Shown here one piece after another: positions 12,976-21,783 of a DNA stretch of 23,302 nucleotides (the stretch's first letter is position 1; every line of letters begins with the position of its first letter). Origin of the DNA: a virus; the IMG/VR virus record IMGVR_UViG_3300045952_000373, positions 1 to 23,302 of that record; one strand, written 5' to 3'. The notes below the pieces were generated by a model. It was not told where the DNA came from. It did no database searches and saw nothing but the letters and a program-made list of their open reading frames with translations. A program made the translations under genes and the position numbers.

Positions 12976-15900
12976 GGGATTGCCAGCTCCTCCTTCGCCA
13001 TCGTGATCTGATTACGGGTTTGCTTGTAGATGTCACCCGTTGACAGCTGCGTTGGGGCGTTGATCGTCTGATTGAATACGACATCACCACCAGGGGTGGC
13101 TCCTGCCTCTGCGGTCGGCTCCTCGACTGGAGTCGCTGTCCTGGCGATCGTCTGTGCCTGAATATACGCTGGATTGAACGGGATGCTGGCTGTTGGCATC
13201 ATGCCACCGATCAATTGCGCATCTCGTTGCACCTGCGACAAATCAAGCACCGGCGTAATTGTCGGACTTGTGATCTCCACAGCGTTGACCATCTCACTGA
13301 ATTTCTTCAGCTTGCTCTGAACGCTGTCTGTCATGGCTACGACTTGTGATACGGCTTGCTTCTCTGGGTTGCTGTTCTCCTCGATTCCAACAGCCATACC
13401 TTCCATCATCAGATCACCGATCTCCATGAACAACTTCGATGGAGAGCCAATGCCCAAGAAGCTGGCTACGCCACCAACAGCAGACCGAAGTCCACCGACA
13501 ATGGATTGACCAACTCGAGCAACCTTTCCAGCGAGTCCGAACGTCATACCGTCGATGATCGCACCGACGAGACGAGTACCAGCGGACCGAAGTTCGCCAG
13601 AGTGAGACTCGACGGAGGAGGCCAAGCTGTCCACGAATGTGACAACTGTGTCCATCGCTGCGTCCGCAATATCAGAAGCAGCCTCACCAATACCGGTGAT
13701 CAAGTCAATGATCATGTCGGTACCAGCTTGGATGATTCGCTGTGCTTCGGCTCCAACCGATGTGATGAACTTCGTGATCATCGTTCCGACAGCTGTGACG
13801 ATCTTCTGCAGATTGTCCGTCATGCCTTGAAGGAACTTGACCAGGGCGTCTGTACCAGCCTTTGCCACCTTTGTTGCGTTGTTGCCAACAGCAGTGACGA
13901 AGCTGGAGATCATCGTTCCAACGGCATTCACAACCTTGATGAGATTGTTCGTGATACCGCTGAGGAATTGGATCAGTGCATTCACACCAGCCGTAACAAT
14001 TCGTCCAGCGAGACTGGCAACTGTCGTCAGGAATGTTGTGATCATCGTGACGACGGCTGTCGCAACCTTTGCAAGGTTGTTGGTAATACCGCTGAGGAAT
14101 TGGATGAGCAGGTTGATCGCTGCGTCGATGATTCGTTGACGTGCCGCAGCAACCGTATTGATGAACGTGATGATGAGATTCAAGATCGCATCAACGTACT
14201 GGGGCATAGCCTCAGTGATACCGTTGATGAAGTTGACAAGAATCTCGACGCCAACCGTGACGAACTGTTCGATGTTGTCTCGAATAGCGGTCAACAAGGC
14301 AAGAATCAAATCTATACCCAGCTGAACGATGTTCGGGATCAGCGAACGAATCGTATCGATGATTGTTGTGAATATGGCGTAGAGAGCCTCGCCGATCTTT
14401 GGCATGACCTCAATGATGAGTTGCAGCAGTTCCAAGAGGAGCAGCTTGAGTGCTTCGACGAGAACCGGTAGACCCTCGACGAAGGTTGTGAGGAATTCCA
14501 GTAGCGCAAGAGCCATCTCCTGCGCCAGCAGCTGCATGCGCATGGACAGTCGATCTGCGAGATCCAACATTGTTGTGACAAACGTTGTAACGGTTCGCAC
14601 AAGAATCTCCAGCGCCTTTGCAAGCGCCAAGATGCCGATGCCAGCCAAGGCCAAGCCCGCTCCAAGGAGCACGATTGCAACGCCCAGAGCGAGTAGTGCT
14701 GCGATAGCACCAGTCGCCATTATTGCGTACGCAACCGCTGCAAGGACTGCCAAACCAGCAGCCAAAGCGACAATTGCGGTGATGATTTGCGCAATACTGA
14801 GCGAAGCCAACGTCTTGATGACTGCTGCTAGAGCCAAGAGCGACACAGATATGATGGCAATCGCAACCGCACCAGCAATAGCTCCACTCATTGCGTGTGA
14901 AGCAACTGCTAGCACGAGAAGCGCCAACGCCATAGCCGTGATGCCCTTTGCGATTTCACCCCAGGACATGCCACCGAAACTCTGCAGTGCCTTTGCGATG
15001 ATGTTGAGAGCAACGGACACCACAAGAAGACCTGCCCCGGTGAGGAGCAGATTCCCTGGCATCAGCTGCATTCCCAACGCAATTGCCACGAGTCCAGCGG
15101 CAACACCGGCAAGTCCCTTCCCCAACTGACCCCACGACATGGCAGCAAATGCTTCGACAGCGTTTGCCAAGATGCGTAGAGAGGTGGCGATAAGGACCAA
15201 TCCGACGCCCTGGAGTGCGATGTTCTTCGGCATGAGCCGCATGGCTCCTGCAATGATCATCAAACCGGTGGCAATACCGAGCATCCCCTTGCCCATCTCG
15301 CCCCAACTCATCGTCGCAAACACCTTGACGGCGAGTGCGAGGATGTTGAGGGCAACTGCGATGGCAAGCAGTCCGACTCCCATCCGGATCATTCCACCGC
15401 TGGTCTTTGACATGATGGCTGTTGCTACGGTTAGAACACCGAGCAAAACGGTTACACCAATTAACCCCCGGAGCAATTCTCCCCAACTCATTGTGGAAAG
15501 TACTTTGACTGCAACCGAAAGAATTAGCATGGCGGATGCCAACAGGATGAGACCACCGGCGATAATTCCGAGCTTCGCTGCTGACATGGTGCTGAACCCG
15601 GCCTTGTTTAGCAGGGTAAATGCACCAATCAGCTGACCGAAGCCGACAGCCAGAGCCGTCATTGCCTTGGTCAAAGCTGCAGAATCGATCATGGATAGGA
15701 CGACTACCGAAGCGGTGAGGATGCCGATCGCAATGGCGATCTTCATCAAGGCTTCTGCTTTGAGATTGGTCTGCATTGCGCCGAGAACACCGGTGAGCTG
15801 ATCGAGGGCTTGTGTGATGCCCCCAAATATCCCTCCGGTGAGATCGATACTGAGACCGTTCTTCATGAAGTTGCGCAGGATGAGGACAAGACCACCGAGC

Positions 15901-17717
15901 AAGCCCGTATTGATCGTGTCCAATGCCTTGTTGAAGTCGCCTTCGCTGAATGCTTCTCTGAACTTGTCGCCAAGCTCACCGAGCCACTTGGATACCTGTT
16001 CCCAAATATCCCCGAGGACCTCACCGACACGACCGAACAACTTGCCGAGAACTTCACCGATGCTTCCGAGCGTCTGTCCGAGATTGTCGAATCGAGCAGA
16101 TATGCGATCAACCGCTCCCTCTGCGCCGCTCTTTGCACCGCCTGTGAGGATGGCGAAGAACTCTCCGATGAGTCCAATCAACTCACGGACAAACTTGGCT
16201 GGGCCCTTCACTGCAGCGGTCAGACCTTGGAAGAACTTCTTGATTCCTCCGGCGTCGACAAGATGCTCTCGGAGCTTCGAGAAGAAGTCACCGATGTTCG
16301 CCAGGCCCTCCATGATCTTGCCTTCGCCCAGCCCCAGTAGCTCTGAGACCAGACTGGCAACGAACTTGACGCCTTCCTTGAGCACCTCCCATCCGATTCT
16401 CAGGATGGAGAAGAAGCCTGCGAACGCACGTTGGATTTTCTCGAGTGTCTCGGCAGACGGCGTGAGCCTCTGCATCAAGTCTCCAAAAGCTCTTGTGAGC
16501 TCCATCAACCGCTCAGAGGTCATTGCAGGAAATGCTTCCCGCCATGCTGCTCCGATTGTGCGCATGATCTTGCCGAGGGCCTCGAATGCAGTCTTCAGGC
16601 CGATGATGAGACGGTCTCGACCGCCCATGTCCTTCCAGCCTTGAAGGAGCTCGTTCCGAGCATCTGAAGAGCGCTTGACGAAGTCGCCAATCGATGCTCC
16701 GATGCCGCCCCACAGTTCCTTCGCCTCATCAAAGTTACCGATGATGATCTCGAAGGTTTCCGACCATCCGGAGCCGATGGCTTCCTTTGTAGTCTGAATG
16801 AGCTGCGTGAACGTCTTGATGTCCTGAGCGGCTGCGAACGCCTTCTTACCAATCTCGGTCGTCTCATCGGCGTAGTCACCGAGGGTGTTGTTGAGCACCT
16901 CAGTAGTCAACCACTGATCGGTCAGAGACTCGTTGAAGCCCTTCGTAGCAGAGAGAGCGTGACCACTCATGGTCACATACTCTTCGCCCTGCTTCGTCAA
17001 TGTTCCTGCGGCAACTGCTGCATCGATGAGCTGCTGCTTGAATTCAGCAGTACCCATGTTGGCAAGTTCGATGGACTTCCAGTCAATCAACTGGACGTAG
17101 CCCTTCGACAGAGCCTGAGCGAAGTTGTACATCGCTCGAGATGCTTCTTCGGTGTTTGCTCCGGAGACCGCCGCCACGTTTGCGATACCCTGGATTGACG
17201 AAACAGCCGTATCCAGGTCCACACCGGCGTTTGTGAACTTACCGATGTTCGTCGTCATGTCAGCGAACGAGTAAATGGTGCGGTCCGAATACTCGTTCAG
17301 CTCACGGAGCTTTTGGTTAACCACCTCAAGGCTCTCACCCGAGCCCGCCATGATGGTTTGAATCGATCCGAGCTTGAGCTCGTACTCCTGAAAGCCCTGG
17401 ATGAGGGGGTCAAGAGCAAAGGCCTTGGCCATGCGGAGACCGGCATCGACGGCCTTGTTGACGATGTTGTTGATGACGGTGAATGCTGTTGCACTCAGTG
17501 CAGAGAACTTCTGACTGATGCCTTCGATAGCGCTGGCCATGCCAGCCAAGCTGAACCTGTTGGCGTCTGCTTGGACTTTGTCCAACCCGTTCTTGGAGCC
17601 GACTTCGGAGATCGACTTGTCCAGCTTCTCGATGCTCTGGATTGTCGACCCCATCTTCCGTTCGAAGGAAGCGTTGTCGAACTCCATGCGTACGATGCGA
17701 TCATCGATGCTAGCCAT
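12972..17717 (-). CDS. Tail tape measure protein, 1581 aa
   Basis: By far the largest complete gene, with ATG at 17717 (GGAGGAAGG upstream) overlapping the previous gene by 8 nt. The N-terminal 600 residues are helical with charged coiled-coil parts. Residues about 640-1090 are strongly hydrophobic and include four tandem units of about 58 residues marked by MSWGE or MSWGQ (near residues 742, 804, 861, 919). Residues about 1160-1340 hold a second repeat family of about 43 residues with LIQFLSGITNNL. A GIGSPSKLFMEIGDLM motif near the C-terminus is typical of tape measure proteins. No lysozyme or peptidase domain was noticed. It sets tail length and is expected to be ejected during infection. 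Confidence 0.97.
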   Translation of the reverse strand: MASIDDRIVRMEFDNASFERKMGSTIQSIEKLDKSISEVGSKNGLDKVQADANRFSLAGMASAIEGISQKFSALSATAFTVINNIVNKAVDAGLRMAKAFALDPLIQGFQEYELKLGSIQTIMAGSGESLEVVNQKLRELNEYSDRTIYSFADMTTNIGKFTNAGVDLDTAVSSIQGIANVAAVSGANTEEASRAMYNFAQALSKGYVQLIDWKSIELANMGTAEFKQQLIDAAVAAGTLTKQGEEYVTMSGHALSATKGFNESLTDQWLTTEVLNNTLGDYADETTEIGKKAFAAAQDIKTFTQLIQTTKEAIGSGWSETFEIIIGNFDEAKELWGGIGASIGDFVKRSSDARNELLQGWKDMGGRDRLIIGLKTAFEALGKIMRTIGAAWREAFPAMTSERLMELTRAFGDLMQRLTPSAETLEKIQRAFAGFFSILRIGWEVLKEGVKFVASLVSELLGLGEGKIMEGLANIGDFFSKLREHLVDAGGIKKFFQGLTAAVKGPAKFVRELIGLIGEFFAILTGGAKSGAEGAVDRISARFDNLGQTLGSIGEVLGKLFGRVGEVLGDIWEQVSKWLGELGDKFREAFSEGDFNKALDTINTGLLGGLVLILRNFMKNGLSIDLTGGIFGGITQALDQLTGVLGAMQTNLKAEALMKIAIAIGILTASVVVLSMIDSAALTKAMTALAVGFGQLIGAFTLLNKAGFSTMSAAKLGIIAGGLILLASAMLILSVAVKVLSTMSWGELLRGLIGVTVLLGVLTVATAIMSKTSGGMIRMGVGLLAIAVALNILALAVKVFATMSWGEMGKGMLGIATGLMIIAGAMRLMPKNIALQGVGLVLIATSLRILANAVEAFAAMSWGQLGKGLAGVAAGLVAIALGMQLMPGNLLLTGAGLLVVSVALNIIAKALQSFGGMSWGEIAKGITAMALALLVLAVASHAMSGAIAGAVAIAIISVSLLALAAVIKTLASLSIAQIITAIVALAAGLAVLAAVAYAIMATGAIAALLALGVAIVLLGAGLALAGIGILALAKALEILVRTVTTFVTTMLDLADRLSMRMQLLAQEMALALLEFLTTFVEGLPVLVEALKLLLLELLQLIIEVMPKIGEALYAIFTTIIDTIRSLIPNIVQLGIDLILALLTAIRDNIEQFVTVGVEILVNFINGITEAMPQYVDAILNLIITFINTVAAARQRIIDAAINLLIQFLSGITNNLAKVATAVVTMITTFLTTVASLAGRIVTAGVNALIQFLSGITNNLIKVVNAVGTMISSFVTAVGNNATKVAKAGTDALVKFLQGMTDNLQKIVTAVGTMITKFITSVGAEAQRIIQAGTDMIIDLITGIGEAASDIADAAMDTVVTFVDSLASSVESHSGELRSAGTRLVGAIIDGMTFGLAGKVARVGQSIVGGLRSAVGGVASFLGIGSPSKLFMEIGDLMMEGMAVGIEENSNPEKQAVSQVVAMTDSVQSKLKKFSEMVNAVEITSPTITPVLDLSQVQRDAQLIGGMMPTASIPFNPAYIQAQTIARTATPVEEPTAEAGATPGGDVVFNQTINAPTQLSTGDIYKQTRNQITMAKEELAIP

Positions 17718-18084
17718 TAATCACCTTCCTCCATACCTCGTTGGCCATCTTGTCAAATATAGGCCTTAGGGCCGGGTTGATGTAGTCTCGCCCAACGACG
17801 TAGCCGCCGGTGCCTGTACCGTGTCCGTACTGGAGCAATATCGCAATCTTCGCTCCTTGGTTCTCGTTACGGTTGTTCCACCAGATGGTTAGACCGTTCC
17901 TGTGCTTTTCGATTCCGTAATACCAGGAACCAGCGGTCCTACCGGTGTCGTGTGGGGTATTGTGTGCCAGAGCATCGACACCCTGACGCCCGTATTGTTC
18001 GAGCCCCTCGTACATCTTGCCGTCTTGCATCTTGTGCAGCCAGTCAAGGGTCTCCTTGAAATCGCCTTGTGATACCAGCCGCAT
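17710..18084 (-). CDS. HK97 gp10-like tail/neck protein, 124 aa
   Basis: ATG at 18084 follows AGGAGGATCGA. The motifs HNTPHDTGRTAGSWYYGI and LLQYGHGTGTGGYVVGRDYI fit the HK97 gp10 family of tail-completion or neck proteins, which help join the head connector to the tail. This gene would usually sit before the major tail protein; here it is directly upstream of the tape measure gene and behind two minor tail genes, which is unusual. The length is normal for the family. Confidence 0.82.
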   Translation of the reverse strand: MRLVSQGDFKETLDWLHKMQDGKMYEGLEQYGRQGVDALAHNTPHDTGRTAGSWYYGIEKHRNGLTIWWNNRNENQGAKIAILLQYGHGTGTGGYVVGRDYINPALRPIFDKMANEVWRKVING

Positions 18085-18093
18085 TCGATCCTC

Positions 18094-18861
18094 CTAGGCA
18101 AGGTCGAGATTGACGGTGAGCAACGGCACCATCGAAGTGTTGTACGAACCACCTTCCAGACCATAGATCTGAGAATATGCGTTCGTCGTACCACCTGATG
18201 TGGTATAGCCTGACGTGACCTCTGAAAACATCAACGTCTTCCCGGCGTTCATGTCGAGAATATGTTGAGGATCCAGAGTGAACGTCTTGGCTGAACTAGT
18301 CGTCCAACCATCGATGTCGTGTGCTGTTGCGGGTGACCAGTCGTTGTACGTTCCATCCAGTACCGTTGCTGGCATGTTCTGAGCATTTGCCTGCGTCCAG
18401 ATGCCAAACCTTATGTACCCTGCAGGATATGTAAGGCCAGCACCAGGATTGCGATACAAGCGAATCGAAGCGCCCTTGACAGCAGGCCGAGCCGCCAAAG
18501 CTTCAGCAAGAGTCGTTGACCCTCCAACGTTGTTTCCCTTGAACTGAAGTAGAGAGACGGCTTGGTAAGGCTTCTCACCGTTGTAACGCCCAAGCAACAA
18601 GTCAGCCAAACCATCATTTGACTGTGAGAGGTTAGAGTCATAGTCAACCGCCGATCCGTCCCACCTTAGGTTCGTAGTGAACGTCGGATAGAATGTATAG
18701 GTGGCTGGGTCACTCTTCGACCAGGCTTTCACCCAGGCAGATCCGTTCCAATACCAAACTGCATTGGGATATGCCCACGCAGATCCCGTCCAGTACTTGA
18801 ACATGATGCCATCTGTGATCGTTGCCCATGCAGATCCAGTCCAGTATTTGAGCAGCGACAT
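18094..18861 (-). CDS. Minor tail protein with N-terminal YWTGSAW repeats, 255 aa
   Basis: ATG at 18861 overlaps the fibre gene's stop by one base. Three aromatic repeats open the protein: KYWTGSAW at residues 5-12, again at 22-29, and WYWNGSAW near 41. Such repeats are seen in actinophage minor tail proteins and may bind cell-wall sugars. The rest is a beta-rich domain with a conserved-looking RWDGSAVDYDSNLSQSNDG and a late YGLEGGSYNTSMVPLLTVNL end. It probably belongs to the receptor-binding part of the tail. No enzymatic motif seen. Confidence 0.75.
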   Translation of the reverse strand: MSLLKYWTGSAWATITDGIMFKYWTGSAWAYPNAVWYWNGSAWVKAWSKSDPATYTFYPTFTTNLRWDGSAVDYDSNLSQSNDGLADLLLGRYNGEKPYQAVSLLQFKGNNVGGSTTLAEALAARPAVKGASIRLYRNPGAGLTYPAGYIRFGIWTQANAQNMPATVLDGTYNDWSPATAHDIDGWTTSSAKTFTLDPQHILDMNAGKTLMFSEVTSGYTTSGGTTNAYSQIYGLEGGSYNTSMVPLLTVNLDLA

Positions 18862-19721
18862 CAGATATCGACCCAGATCCCCCCAGTGATGCCAGTTGGC
18901 GCTGAGGCTTGGACGAATATGAACGCCACTTTGTCGTACGTCACTGCATCAGCACCGATTTTGGCATTGGTCACAGCACTCGATGCGAGTTCGCTTGCGC
19001 CAACTGCACCAGCAGCAATCTCAGATGCACCGATGGCGTCCGGAGCAATCTGAGACGCCGTGATTGTGTTGTCAGCGATGTACCCAGCACTGACTGTCTT
19101 TGCTGCAAGCTTCGCACCGGTGATTGTGCCGTTGAGAATCGCTGTGGCAGTTACAGCGTTGGCTGCAAGTTCGGACGAGCCAACAGCTCCTGCAGCGATG
19201 GCATCCGCCGTGACGGAGTCAGTTGCGAGAGCAGCTGCGGTTACTGCATCAGCAGCAAGCTTCGTCGATGTCACAGCACCAGTACCGAGCTCTGCTGCAG
19301 TCACAGCACCAGCTGCAAGCTCTGACGCTGTGATGGCATCCGGAGCAATCTGCGAAGCAGTGATTGTGTTGTCAGCCATCTTCGCCGCCGTGACGCTCTT
19401 GTCTGCGAGCTTCGCTGTCGTGACATTGAGGTCCTTGATCTTGACGGTTGTGACTGCGTTGGCGGCAATCATCGTCTCCGTCACTGCATTGGCAGCTTGC
19501 ACCGTTGCGACAGCAGCTGCGATCGCTGCATTCATCTGCGCCGTCGTGACTTCGCCCATCGGTCCTTGGATACCTTGCGGTCCACGGACATTCCCAGCAT
19601 TGATCGGCGTGTTGTTGCGCATCTTGAGAATGAGGTCGTTGCCGACAACGTCACCATCGACGATGGTGGTCTCTTCGATTTCGAGCATCCGCTCTGCGGT
19701 GAATCCTGTTACAGTTGCCAT
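18861..19721 (-). CDS. Tail fibre with collagen-like patch and exact decapeptide repeats, 286 aa
   Basis: ATG at 19721 overlaps the previous stop by one base. After a 40-residue head domain there is a short collagen-like patch (GPQGIQGPMG, residues 47-56). Residues about 78-267 are an unbroken series of about 19 ten-residue units of the form (D/G)AVTAxxLAx with no insertion or deletion; TITASQIAPDAI occurs twice. The tail ends AFIFVQASAPTGITGGIWVD, a common closing motif of phage fibres. The repeat probably folds as a trimeric beta-structured shaft. It is likely part of the tail tip or side fibres. Confidence 0.82.
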   Translation of the reverse strand: MATVTGFTAERMLEIEETTIVDGDVVGNDLILKMRNNTPINAGNVRGPQGIQGPMGEVTTAQMNAAIAAAVATVQAANAVTETMIAANAVTTVKIKDLNVTTAKLADKSVTAAKMADNTITASQIAPDAITASELAAGAVTAAELGTGAVTSTKLAADAVTAAALATDSVTADAIAAGAVGSSELAANAVTATAILNGTITGAKLAAKTVSAGYIADNTITASQIAPDAIGASEIAAGAVGASELASSAVTNAKIGADAVTYDKVAFIFVQASAPTGITGGIWVDI

Positions 19722-20536
19722 CAGCTGATGTCCTCCTCGTTCTTGTCGCTGCTGCTGATTTCGTACGTTTCCGGGTCCAAATATTCAGCGTTGGCGTTGT
19801 TGATCACGAACGTCGTCTCATCCACCATGACGATGTAACCCTCACGAGCTGTTTCAGCAGACCAAGTGCCATCGCCATGATCGGTGATGATCATGCGGTC
19901 CCACTTGCGAATATAACTGATAAAGCCCTTAAGGGAAGGCATGGTTGGGATCTCGTCTTCGCCCGGTCCACCATAGAGAATTGTCTGAATATCCTCGATA
20001 AGCCACTCGTCCATCTTGCGGCTGTCAATGATGACATGTGATGTGGGGCGATAGTTGTCTACTGGCTCTGGAACCGAGGTAATGGACCACTCGAATTCCG
20101 ACGGTTCGACCTCCAATGAGAGAGTTCGGTATGACCTGGTTGATGGAACAGCTGTCAGATTCCACAGCATGTGGATCTTGAACCACTCATTCCCGTGTCC
20201 ATCGACGGTTTTCGTCTGATAGGACATGTGGAACAACTTTTGTGGTTGGTCAGCCATGTAGAGCCCAGCCTGCTCCTCTCCGATTCCCTCGTATTCGAGG
20301 AATTCGTCGGGATAGGTGAAAGCTCTGAGACTTGCGGTGAAATCACCAGCGATGATGATGTCGTTGAACTTGACACCATCGTAGTAGACCGATTCAAGGG
20401 AAGTTGTCGATTCGACATCGATCGACGTGAGGCCATTCCAGGCAACGCCACCACCGTCGGGAAAGTACAGAACTCCCTTGTTGATGCCTGTCTCGAAGAG
20501 CCGATCTTCCATCTGGTCCCAAACGAGGATTGGCAT
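19721..20536 (-). CDS. Major-tail-protein paralogue with C-terminal extension, 271 aa
   Basis: ATG at 20536 has AGGAGG 4 nt upstream. The first 200 residues match the major tail protein at 21113-21772: both begin MP-LVWD, then ETG, GVLY-PD, GVAWNGLT, AFTYPDEF, RPTS, IDSR and IYGG. It adds about 60 residues with WDRMIITDHGDGTWSAET and GYIVMVDETTFVINNANAEY. It probably forms a minor tube or tail-tip ring with the same fold, or decorates the tube. It is AT-richer than the major tail protein. Confidence 0.82.
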   Translation of the reverse strand: MPILVWDQMEDRLFETGINKGVLYFPDGGGVAWNGLTSIDVESTTSLESVYYDGVKFNDIIIAGDFTASLRAFTYPDEFLEYEGIGEEQAGLYMADQPQKLFHMSYQTKTVDGHGNEWFKIHMLWNLTAVPSTRSYRTLSLEVEPSEFEWSITSVPEPVDNYRPTSHVIIDSRKMDEWLIEDIQTILYGGPGEDEIPTMPSLKGFISYIRKWDRMIITDHGDGTWSAETAREGYIVMVDETTFVINNANAEYLDPETYEISSSDKNEEDIS

Positions 20537-20544
20537 AGAACCTC

Positions 20545-21090
20545 CTAGCCGGACGTGTTGTACTTTGCCCTTCGCTCAGCGTTTAGTTCTCTGTTACGTC
20601 TAGCGATCTCTCCTCTAGACATCTTTGATGGCTTCTGCTGTTTGATGTTACAGATACGAATCAAAGAGAAGAGTCTGTTTAGATGCCAGGTTTCACAATC
20701 GAACGGGATGGTGAAGGCGACCATCCAGTAATAGATCAACTCCGAGGTGATGACCTCTTGCCGCCCTCTTCTTTGTTCGGGCAGCTTTCCAAACGTTGTC
20801 GCTGTCTGTTTGGACTCGATGTAGGTGTTGATCTCTTCGATGTTCTCTTTTGTAAGCCGTTCCCAGATGTTTGTTGGAACTTCTTGGTCGAGAATCATCA
20901 TCCGTATGTACCAAAGAAGCTCTTCTGGAGTTTTGGTTTCAGTGGCCAAGAACGGTTTCTCGAATTTTGACTCCCATTTTGACAGCGAGAGTAGAGAATG
21001 CTCAAGGTGCAAAACAAAGTCCCCAACCGTCGAAAACTCCGACGTCTCTTCGTTGAACACCTCTTCACCAGACAGTACTAGTGTTAGCAT
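20545..21090 (-). CDS. Tail assembly chaperone-like protein, 181 aa
   Basis: ATG at 21090 follows AGGAG. The sequence LEHSLLSLSKWESKFEKPFL, then LLWYIRMMI, ELIYYWMVAFTIPFDCETWH and a Lys/Arg-rich tail, fits a phage protein family of Gram-positive hosts that is usually annotated as tail assembly chaperone. It lies between the two major-tail-like genes. No slippery heptamer or second frame was seen, so a programmed frameshift is not supported. The start region forms one arm of a perfect 16-bp inverted repeat (20987-21101), which could control its translation. Its GC content is lower than its neighbours. Confidence 0.72.
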   Translation of the reverse strand: MLTLVLSGEEVFNEETSEFSTVGDFVLHLEHSLLSLSKWESKFEKPFLATETKTPEELLWYIRMMILDQEVPTNIWERLTKENIEEINTYIESKQTATTFGKLPEQRRGRQEVITSELIYYWMVAFTIPFDCETWHLNRLFSLIRICNIKQQKPSKMSRGEIARRNRELNAERRAKYNTSG

Positions 21091-21101
21091 TCTCTACTCT
21101 C
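20987..21101. repeat. Perfect 16-bp inverted repeat across a start codon
   Basis: GAGAGTAGAGAATGCT at 20987-21002 is the exact reverse complement of 21086-21101. The second arm holds the end of the ribosome site and the ATG (21090) of the chaperone-like gene; the first lies in that gene's codons about 30-35. In the transcript the arms can pair with an 83-nt loop and hide the start. Confidence 0.9.
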
Positions 21102-21112
21102 CTGTCGATTGG

Positions 21113-21772
21113 TCAGGCTCCGGAGCTGAACGCTGCGATGACCTCGTCTGGGGTCGGCAGCTTTGCAGCCAAGGTTGCCCCGCCGTAGATGATCTCCTCG
21201 AAGGCCGTGAGGTCGGCCGCATCGACAAGGCGGCTGTCGATGACGATGAGGGAGGTGGGGCGGAGGCCGGTGACCGGCACTGGGGTGGTGGAGACCTCCC
21301 AGCTGAAGGTGATGGCCTCGGGGCTGTCGTTGATGGTGTTGTAGGCCTTCTCCGAGGGGGAGGCCTGACACCCGTAGACGAGGTGGAGCTTGTATCCGTG
21401 GTCCTCGCCCTCGAGGTCGTTACCCACCCGGGTGCGGTACGAGAGGCCGAAGATCTTGCGGACCTGTTGGCCAACGGCGACGCCGACCTCAGGGCTCACG
21501 AGACCGTCGAACACGGAGAACTCGTCCGGGTAAGTGAACGCCTCGATGGTGCACCCGAACTCCTCGGCGGAGAACAGGTTGAGGTACTTGATGTTGTCGG
21601 CGTACTGGGCCGTCGGCTCAGCGCCGGAGGGGCTCTCGGTAACGGTCGTGAGACCGTTCCAAGCAACTCCCGTGGCGTAGACGCCGGTGGCGTCCGGGAT
21701 GTAGAGAACGCCATGATCGACACCGGTTTCGTAGAACCGCTCGCCGATGGAGTCCCAAACGAGTGCTGGCAT
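21113..21772 (-). CDS. Major tail protein, 219 aa
   Basis: ATG at 21772 follows AAGGAG. The protein begins MPALVWDSIGERFYETG and continues with GVAWNGLTTVTESPSGAEPT, a FGCTIEAFTYPDEF segment, GLSYRTRVGNDL, RPTSLIVIDSR and a closing FEEIIYGG. This is the standard actinophage major tail tube protein plan. The gene is clearly GC-rich with C- or G-ending codons, as expected for a very highly expressed gene. It would polymerise to form the tail tube. Confidence 0.88.
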   Translation of the reverse strand: MPALVWDSIGERFYETGVDHGVLYIPDATGVYATGVAWNGLTTVTESPSGAEPTAQYADNIKYLNLFSAEEFGCTIEAFTYPDEFSVFDGLVSPEVGVAVGQQVRKIFGLSYRTRVGNDLEGEDHGYKLHLVYGCQASPSEKAYNTINDSPEAITFSWEVSTTPVPVTGLRPTSLIVIDSRLVDAADLTAFEEIIYGGATLAAKLPTPDEVIAAFSSGA

Positions 21773-21783
21773 GTTGCTTCTCC

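Noticed and set aside
13356-14471. 371-codon open frame on the plus strand
   Set aside because: It lies wholly opposite the tape measure gene, follows its repeats and encodes a low-complexity Asp/Arg/Ser-rich sequence; antisense shadow.
18921-19490. CRISPR-like array from evenly spaced 30-bp units
   Set aside because: The units are coding repeats in one open frame with no spacers.
20536-20560. Programmed frameshift joining the chaperone-like gene to the next gene
   Set aside because: No slippery heptamer was seen near the stop, and the next gene has its own AGGAGG and start codon.
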